Positions 36,844 to 46,800 of a stretch of DNA of 64,000 nucleotides are shown piece after piece. Position 1 is the stretch's first letter; each line of letters starts with the position of its first letter. The stretch comes from Bimastos eiseni (Eukaryota > Annelida > Clitellata > Crassiclitellata > Lumbricidae), in assembly GCA_959347315.1 (NCBI GenBank), contig OY365807.1, positions 32,981,660 through 33,045,659 on the forward strand, in the 5' to 3' direction. A model generated the notes under the pieces. It searched no databases. It was not told the DNA's origin and saw nothing but the letters and a program-made list of their open reading frames with translations. A program made the translations under genes and the position numbers.

Positions 36844-39800
36844 TAGCAATAATATTAATCACAATAATAATACTAATAATATCACTAATAATAATAATAA
36901 TAGTTTAATAATTTAAAAAATTACAATTTAGAGCCTAATTTATAAGCTTATAGATATTGGCATCGTGCATTAATGATTTTAAGAAAACTGTAACTTTTTC
37001 CAGAATCCTGAAGTTGTTTAATTTGTGCCTTGGCTGCCAAACGGTGGATTGGAAAAGTATCATCCCTTGGAGAAATATTGCTGCTGGAATCCACTCCGAT
37101 CTCAAACTCCAAACTGCGTTTACCGATCTCTCCTTTCAGCTGTACCTTACCATCTAGCACCTCCTGCATTTAAAACACACTTGCTTAAACAACCCTGTCT
37201 TAAGCAACGTCATAGATAATTAGACAAATTAATATACCCGTCATTAGCTTGCATGGCAAAAGGATCACGCTGCAGTGGAAGCTGAATTGAGAACAAATTA
37301 TGTTCTATTAAAGGCTGGATGTAGCTTGGGGGAATAGAATTTTGTAAGATGAGAGTTGGATTGATGAAGATATTCATGCTTAAGGGAAGTTGGAATGATG
37401 AAGAAATCGTACTTAAACGGAGGCTTGAATGATTAAAAGAATTCTGTTCAACTGGGAGCTGGGTTGATGAAAAGATTTCTGTTTTAAGGAAAACTGGATT
37501 GATGGAAAACTTCTTGAATAAATAGAAACTGGAATTCGTAAGCACTAGGTAAAATAAAACTGATTGTGCGATATGTCTTGCGCTATTTTGTCGGGGTGTT
37601 TATCATCGCGCGCTATTGTCGGCGCGCTTTTGTCCTGCGCGCTTTCGTTACGGCGCCCATAGGCCCACATGACGTGTATGTAAATGAAACTAAAGATAGA
37701 AGCTGATGAAACTTTTGAATTTAAAAGCGAATAGTGATTTTTTTACAAATTATAATAAGCAAAATAATGTGACGGCTAATCATTAAACAGAGACACACGA
37801 ACGTAAGAGATAGTGTTTAACCATTTGGCTGATAAACAACTTTTATAAAATTAGCCTTTATAAGCGCCTCTGATATTGTATTGTGCTGTATTTAAGTATT
37901 TATAAAGCGCCTCTAGAGGGGTGAACCGTTCAGAAGCACTGCCAGTGCGAACGGCCCAGCGAGAAAAAATAGATTTTGATAAAAGCAAATAGAGGATGAG
38001 AGATTGCCAGATAGAATTTTAGAGCGAACAGATGGCGAAAGCGCATTCCACAGAGAGGGACCAATTGAAGCAAAAGATCGAGGCTGAGCCATAGCTAGTT
38101 CGAGGAACCAAAAGATCAAGTCTATTGAATGAGCAATGAGGACGGAGGGAGGAAACTGAATGAGGCCGAAGTATTACATCCGGCCAGGTACATGTATCTC
38201 GGAGCAAGGCCCCGCTGAGCCTTGAAGATTAAAATGAGAATTTTAAATTGCATGCGAGCACGGAGAAGGAGCCAGTGAAGTTCATCTAACGTAAAGGTAG
38301 AGATGCGAGAGAAACGAGTATCTTAAGTACTAACTGAAGAGGAGAGAGAATTGGAAGACCAATGAGAAGGGAATTACAGTAGTCAATTCTAGTACATATA
38401 AAAGCATGAACCGAAGTAGTAAATTTGCAGGAGGAGACAGAACGACGAATATGATATGTTATGAAGCTGTCTGAATATACCTCATCCTTTAACGTTATGG
38501 CATAAATAATCAGTCTTCCTCCAGCAAACAGTGGAGGCATTTCTTTTGGCATCTGAACCAGGTCGCACGGTCCTCCTTTGAGTTGCCAGTCAAGATGGAG
38601 ATCGGTGACTCCTGGCTGCAAGGCTGCCTTCAAAGTCTTCATCACCTGAAATTCAGCATCATCAACCCATCTTGCTATCACCGAGACATGCTGTATACAG
38701 CGATTGCTTTTAAACAATAATCTGCTGAAGTATGAACTCGAAGTGCCAATAACTGATCTGTCAAGTATAGCAGCATAGTATGGTATAGTATAGTATAGCA
38801 GAACATGTGTTTTGCCACGGAAGTAATCTCATAAAATATTATCAACGAACATCTGGCAGAAATTGAGAATAAATTGACGATTCGTTGCTCATGGACCTTC
38901 AAAAGCCTCCAGGAAGGTCATGTTCTGTAATGCCAAGTGTTCATGAACAGTTCATCCAAGCCAAACTTGCTTAATTGATATCTTGAGCGATATGTTAATC
39001 GATTTTTCACAACTAATACCACACGTTTCTAAGTCCCTGTTGGTGGTCCAGAGGGCCCAGACAGACGGGACTTTTGGCCATTAATTGAGTCACTTAATTA
39101 ATTTCTAGTATCAACGAGCTAATTAGTAAATTGTAGGCCTACTGTTGGCGTGTGGTGATTACCAAATAAACATATGAACAAGATAAATAGACAATTGGCA
39201 TTTCCTAGTCGATATCACTAGGCCATATTGCCAATGATGCCAATGATGCCAGATACATGTAGGCCTAAATAGCAAAGCAATCAAACAAATAAATCCCCAA
39301 AATACGATCATTCGCATAGCAATGGAGTAAGGCAGTTTAAAAAAATATAACTTTCATTTGTGCCACATCAAACTGAACACATTACACAACTAAACTATAG
39401 TCTATTGACATGACCAAATTCGACATAATTAATCTTTGTGAAATTAAACTTTACAAGAGGTTTAAGTCGATCGCCTGCTTCGGTAAATTCTGCCGTTCCA
39501 AGACCAGCTCTGGCAATTCCTTTGACGAGAGCAGATGAGGCACCACATCCAATGCCAATAGAGAACAATCTAAAAGAAAACAGCCATACTTGAGTATGCT
39601 ATGAATATACATATGCTATGAATATTATTATGCCATGAATATACATCAACATGAATATGAATATTTCTACATTTCACTATTAATATGCTATGAGTATACA
39701 TTAATATGAGTAAACATATGATATGAATAATTGAATACACATAAGTATTTCAAACATCCCACTGTTCGTCTGATAGGCGGCATTCCAAAATTTGCCAATA

Positions 39801-42800
39801 TTTCAGGCTTCATTCGGGACGCACTTCATTGGCTCCTTGTTCAACAACATATACAGCTTAAAACCATTTCCCTTATGCGCAACTGCCCACCTGGGATGGC
39901 CCCGACATACCTAAGATCTTTCTGCACCTCGGTATCCTCTTTACTTGCAAGGGCTTCCTTGCGATCTTCCACTCACGGCCGTCTTATTGTTACGCTCATG
40001 CGCTCTGCCACGGCCTAGTCGCAGAGCTTTGTCTTTTGTTTCCCTTCAGCTTGGAACTGTCTTCCACAGTCCCTGCGTCTGGAGTTACTGACCCTCTCAC
40101 CTTGTCCGTTTCGAATACGCCTTAAGACCTTTCAGTTCCCACGCACAGACGCCCGTTGAGAGAGCTGCTGATTTGAGTGGCGCTATGTAAATGCTTGATT
40201 ACATTACATTACATCACACTGTAGATAATGACGACTACAATATTGATGATGATTATATTGTTATTGGTAGCGGAATGACCATGATTAAAGTTCTACTCAC
40301 TTAGCCTACTTAAACTAGCGCTAAATAAAGCTCTGGCTCACACACATTCATGATGCATTGATTTAACAAAATAGTGATGAAAGTTATAGTGAAGATAACA
40401 ATGTGACAAGGACATTGGTGATATGAACAATTACTAATAATCGTTGAAGCGACGACGACAGTCATGTGCGTCCGTGATAATGATGATGTTTACGAGCAGA
40501 TACAAGTTGATCATATCTAAAACTGTCACTAGGACATGCCAATATAGAGCGGTGGACTTGATAATTACTGGTGGTAACAATGATGAATTTGATAAATTCT
40601 GCTATGTCAATGGCTTCGACGGTGAAGATGCTCATTGCGGCAATCGTGACTTGTTAAATAAACGACAATAGCAACTTTAAGACTGCCATCGCATACCTTG
40701 TGTTCCTGGCATTTTTCATGACCAAATTAATCACAGCCTCTGTATTTGCCACTTGACCGTCTGTCATAATAAGAATCTGGAAGCAATCGACAATGAACAA
40801 CATTGGTCAGTCAGCAATTGGGTTGGTATTGTCCATTTGGGACTGCCAGGTGAACTGCAAAAAATGAGATAGAAATAGTCAAAGAGCGTATACGTATTGT
40901 AGCCTTTGTATACTTTAAGAGAACAATGAAACGACTTGCCTCTCGACAGTGTGTGGTCATGGGTGGTTTGCCGTAGATGTACTTCAAGGGTTTCAGAATC
41001 TGTGTCCCTCCAAGGTTCGCATGCATGGTTCGCTGGTATTCACATGCGATGTTCAACGTCTCCTCGGAATATTCTCGACTGCCTCTGGAAGTAACATGGT
41101 TCGCACATTAGTAAGGAGCATATTATAATGTTCTCTGAAGATATCCAAGTTTAGAAACGATAAACCGTTTTTATTCATTTGGAACAAAAATTGTCTAAAG
41201 TTGAATTATTTGCTAATTTAACGTATTGTTGGCGTTTTTCCTCGTTTTCATTGTTAGGCTCTATTTGAGTGTTGTCCACGCAGCATAATTAGTTCGAATA
41301 ATTAGTGAAAAATCTTACTCTTTGAACAGAGGCCGAAATCTGTTACCAAATCCAACCACATTGAAGTAGCATCCAAATGGCAAGCTCTTCAGAAACAGTA
41401 GGAGAGCCTCCTTCGCTTGGTCCATACGTGATCCAGACATGCTGCCTATGGCAATAACGTTTGTTAGCACATTTAAGAAACATTTCAAGCTAAGCCTCAG
41501 TAGCATGTCAGCACACCACAAATTGTTGTATGAGATCCTCTGCTCATTCTCTGAGTTAGCTGCATATCATTATCACGCATGCAAGTTTTATACTTGCATA
41601 CCCCTACATATGTATGCATATGTATGCATACGTATGCATGAGTGTAATCCATAGTCTATTTCTATCTAATCCAGTCTAAAACTCCAATAGCACCGTCATA
41701 AAATTACGGGCTCCACAAAGTGTGTCAACACGAAGTCAAACGATACATTTCATTGAATCGTCATGCTACATTGCAGCTGTTAGAAGAAGCAGAACGAGCA
41801 GAGTAAAATCCATACATCAGTGCAACCTCATTTAGTAGAAATTATAACAATAAAAAATATCAAATTAATTGATTAATTGGTGAAAATGCTCCGGCAAGGC
41901 CTAATTCCTAAGCAAATATATAATTTTTCTAGGTAATTAATCCATATTGTTGTGGCAAAGTAAAACTTGGTTCTCACCAGATCTGTCAATGACAAAGATA
42001 AACTCATGCTTGTCGCTGTAGTCTGAATCTATCAACTCCGGAAAGAAGTTCAGCATAATGACGTCCTTCTTCAGAATTCCGTCTGGAGAAAATAGCAACG
42101 TAAGCAGACAGCGTTTTGAACAGAAATGCAATGCATTTCTCTTTCCAGACAAATGCGAGAGACCCGCGCATTAAATTCTGCATGGTTTTTTATATTTAAC
42201 GCCGGAAAACAGCACCACCAGCCATTAATTAGTAAGGTCTCAGAGATATACTGGAGCTATAGAATTTTAGGGGCCGTTCACATATTACGTACGCAGCGAG
42301 GGCGGAGGGGGTTTCAAATTTCGGCCATTTTGCGTACGGGTGCGTATGATGGGGAGGGGTCCCGAAAATATGCGCGTACACAAATATAATAGTCTAAGTA
42401 TGACGTCCACAATACATAGGCCTAATATGAAAATCAGAACTGTAAATGTAATGAACAGACTATGTTCCTGCTTAATAAATTTTAGGTAGCATTAAAACGG
42501 TTTCAAATGCAAGTGTTGCTAGTGTTTTAATTCTTCATAACTTAGCAAATGTAAGCTGTTAAATATGATGCTTAACAAAGAGATAAGCTTGTTGTAAAAT
42601 CAATGTCTTATAGATGTTTTTAGCTATTTAACTTTTGCACTGGGGAGGAGGGGTAGAGCTCAAATGTACGTACGCATGGGGGAGGGTCCACGAAATGTAC
42701 GTGGTGTAACAGAGGTGAGGGGGTCCGAAAATCCAATTTTTGCGTACGTAATATATGGATGGCCTCTTATTGATACATGTAGGCCCTATATGCGTCATAG

Positions 42801-43847
42801 CGCTAAATATTGGGCATCTTCACTCTTCAGTATATCATAGCAACGCTATATCAATGACTGTCTGACCAAATCAACATTGTCTTAGGACAATTTGAAGATA
42901 TTTAAGAACAGAATCAAGTGCGACAGTATGCAAATGTAGATAAACTTGTAGAATGACAATCAACAACTGAGTAAGTCTCCCAGATTGAAAGCTTCAAACC
43001 ACTCAAACAATTCAGGGCCAGAAATCCAGCTATCAATGAGTTTGAAATCAGAAGCCCAAAACCGGTGATGGAGGCAATGCAAAAGATGTTAATGATGCAC
43101 AGCATAAAAAAATATAATCAGAAGTACATGTAAATATTAGAAAATTCCTAAGCGCCTACAAAAAGTCACGTTATGGAGACCAGCTCATTCACCGACGTTA
43201 TATTAAAAATCAGGTCGGCAATTGTCAAACCTATCGTTTCGTTGCGGTGCCAGGGTAAAAATTCTGGAGATGTCAAGCCGAAGAAACAGCATGAGGGTAC
43301 GGTGGTATAGTCGATGATGATGATGGTGGTCATGTGGTGGGGCAGGAGTAGAGTCTGAATGGGATATTTTAAACATCACGGTTTTCAGTCTCGAAATGAA
43401 AGTTGCAGTTGAGTGTGCAAGTGAAGGAGAGGTTGAATTAAGAGAATGATGGAAGGCTAGAAGGATGAGCAAATTGGCGAAGATCTTTCGGGAGTCCGTT
43501 CAAAAGAACTGGAACAGCATGGACAAAGGACTCAATGAGCGGTTGCAGAGTTTCAAAGAGGATGAAACTGGAGATCTAAATAGATAAATATATTATGATG
43601 AGCGAGAATACTCGAGCGGTTGTATGGTGAATTGCTGTCGAGTGTAAAATGCTTGAAAGTTTTGAAGGGCGTTGAAGAGCGTCGGTTCAAATAATAACGC
43701 TTTGAGGTCGGTCCATCTGACTTGTCGCCTTTTCGTGGTCTAGGTAAGGTTGAACCAATCTATGCTGTTAGTTAAGCTATGGTGTGTCTATTTCAGAGTT
43801 AAGTATTATTTGCTCTCGAGTTCGTGTCTGAGTTCGACCAAGCGACT

Positions 43848-43882
<35 letters not shown>

Positions 43883-46800
43883 TTATACCTTATCGATAGT
43901 AGTTGTTCTTGTCAGTAGGCCTATTAAGTCGTACCCAACAACATGCGTAGGCCTACATATAATTTTACACCTTAACCCGTAAATCAGAAAGAAAACCATA
44001 CAAACAATTTATGCAAAGATGTGTTTCTGTCAGTGGACTTTTACATAGATTCTATATAAAAAAAATTGCACAAACCTTTGGTATCATCGCCTTTTTCAAA
44101 GATTACGTGAGGCTTATTTAGCTCTTCAGTTGTCACGTACAGCGTCAGGTCATGATCAGGAACAAAAGGCTTAGCCAGAGTTACCTTAATCCAAAAAGAC
44201 CACTTGATTACAGATTTATGTACGACATACCATGCTACACCTGAACAGACATCGCATTATATAAAAAAAAGTGAAATCCGGGAACCGGTAGTAAGCGTCA
44301 ATTACTTCGTATCATTTTCTTCAACCAGTTTGCGATGCTTTTTGTTCTATATGAAGAAGGTTCGGTTTTCCTAACAGCCTAATCCACAGAACATAGCAGG
44401 CCGTTGCAGACTGCGGCAACACATTCCGTATAGGGGCCTACTACATAGTTTCATAGGCTATTAAATCTAAGACATGTATAGGAATATATTTTCTGTGTTT
44501 CATCTATCTTTACTCAGTCTGACATCCATAGCTCATCTTTTAACCATTAATAACCGATGATGTCGCATACGTACAATGGCCAGTATTCTAATTTCTGAGC
44601 ATGTTGATGACCACTAGGCCTACACGCAATAACTCGCTAAGTGTCTTGTGATAAAGATGCCTGTTGAGTTATCGTTCGTGCGTTTCGAAAAAAATGTTCA
44701 CCATAGATTCGGTTGCTTCATAATTATATTCGTATTTGCCTAAATCTTTTTGACGTGTGTTTGCTTTTGACGATATTTTGATCAATATTTCACCACTGTA
44801 GGCCTAATGGCAGACGCCATTTTGAATAGAAGACCTGAACAGTGGACAGGTCGGCGCTTTCTGTTTTAACATTGTTTTACTCCATTGTTTTACAACCAAG
44901 ACAACTAGGAATCCTGAATATAGCTGCTAGTAATCCTAATCACGATCTACACACTTCTGAAGTTTTACTCGAAAACCAAGTGGAGGGACCAACCTATTCA
45001 CGAGCGCTGCATCGAATCAGAGGGGTTGAAAAAAGGGTAGTCCGTGGAAGGTCAGAGTCCAGTTTCCAGAGGGTCAGAGGAAGTAGAGTAGCAGTTATGA
45101 CGGGTATCGTTTTGGTCGAGGATTGGATGGTGGAGATGATAAATTGAGTCAGTGTAAGAGTTCTTGAATAGGTGAGACCTAAATTTGGAATGGAGTGATG
45201 GATAAAGGAGCCTGAGACAGGTGATAGTGGGCGAGGCAAGGTCTTTGGAGTGACTCTACCATCCTTTACATCATGAAGACGCTCTACTCGACCAACTGGT
45301 CTTCAAATGACGGATAGACCTATCTGTCGCACAGGGACAAAGATGGCTTAAGAGATGTCTGGATGTTGCGAGTGATTGTATAATAGTATGACCGTGCTTG
45401 ACTAATAATTAGTCATGGTTGAGATTCAAACTATAGTAGCAAACAAATTTTATATCACAAGTGAGATCAGAGGTGAGCCAGGTTTCCGATAGGGCAATTA
45501 TATTCGGTGAGAAGCTTAATATTAAGCCTCTAATAATGAAACTTAGCCAACTAAACTTCGGACATTAACATCCATGACTGAAAATTTGGCAGGTCTGACT
45601 GAGTTCAGCAGACGGTACAGGAATTAGGAAGAGTTATATAAGCACAATTGGTAGGCCTTATTGTGAAGTAATTTTCATCCGGGTCTAAATCCTCATTGCC
45701 AATGAGTGGGCGGTCTAGTCCTAAATACGAGAGTATGTCTAATATAGGCCCATCCTTGTCCTGCTTAAGCAGTTGTTCTGAGAATAAATCTCCCTTAGCA
45801 CAGTGAACCAACTCGCAATGGTCGAACGTAAGTTGAGTAAAGGGAAAGATCATAGACAGGCAAACTTGACAAAACCAGGAGTTATCGGTTATCACAGTGG
45901 CATCAAAATGATTCAGATGATTCCGCTTAAGACAATTCACACACACAATACTTAGATCATTACTAGGTCTATCTATCAAAAGTTCACATTGCAAAGACTT
46001 ATCTAAATCCTTAACTTAGAATGTCAGGCGTAGGTCAGCCAGAGGTCAGAACCAAAGAGCTCCAAACAACACAACATAAAGAGAAAAAACGAAATAGGAA
46101 GAAAATCAGTCATTGACAGTCACTGACTATAGAGAAAAAAGATTAGTCAATGTCCACCACGAGACAAAGTAAAAAAATCAAAATCAGCAGAGCTCTAGTG
46201 CGAGAAACATTAGCTAAGACAAAACAATCACAGTCAATGCCTTCACACATAGAAAAAACATTGAAATTAAACGACCGAATTGTCCCATCGTAGTGATTTC
46301 CAGACTTGAGGTAGGCCTACCAATTAAAACATATCTACGTGAACTAGAATAAGACTCGAACAACGTAGGCCTAAGCTTGTAACCTCTTCGTGTGTAGAAA
46401 CAAAGTAAGCCAATAAACGGAAAAACTTAAACTAATAAACTTCATTCTGTTTAGGGCTTACACCAACGATCATCCAACTCTACCTACCTAGTTAATATTT
46501 ATACTTACATGGGCTGAAGTTTTATCTTCGTTCAGTTTGACATCTAACTCGTCTTTTGGTGAACTAACGCTAGCAACTTTCCCTGGGTTCACAATAGTTG
46601 CCTTGATCTCAAACTTATATGGTAGTTCTTCTGTTGAAACACGCGAAGTAGGTTTTGACCACAAAGAACCACCAGCTACAAGAACCAAAGAAGGCGACCT
46701 AATAATCAGGAAAAAAGGATAATAAATGCATCAATAAATCTATTTTTGGTAATCAGCTAATGCAATGAACCTCTGTATTCCTTAAGTTATGCATGATGCA

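Noticed and set aside
46676..46702. Acceptor TTATTAG at about 46700 as start of VWA5A-like exon 4
   Set aside because: Joining it to exon 3 breaks the frame and reaches a stop; the next acceptor TTCTTGTAG restores frame and family spacing.
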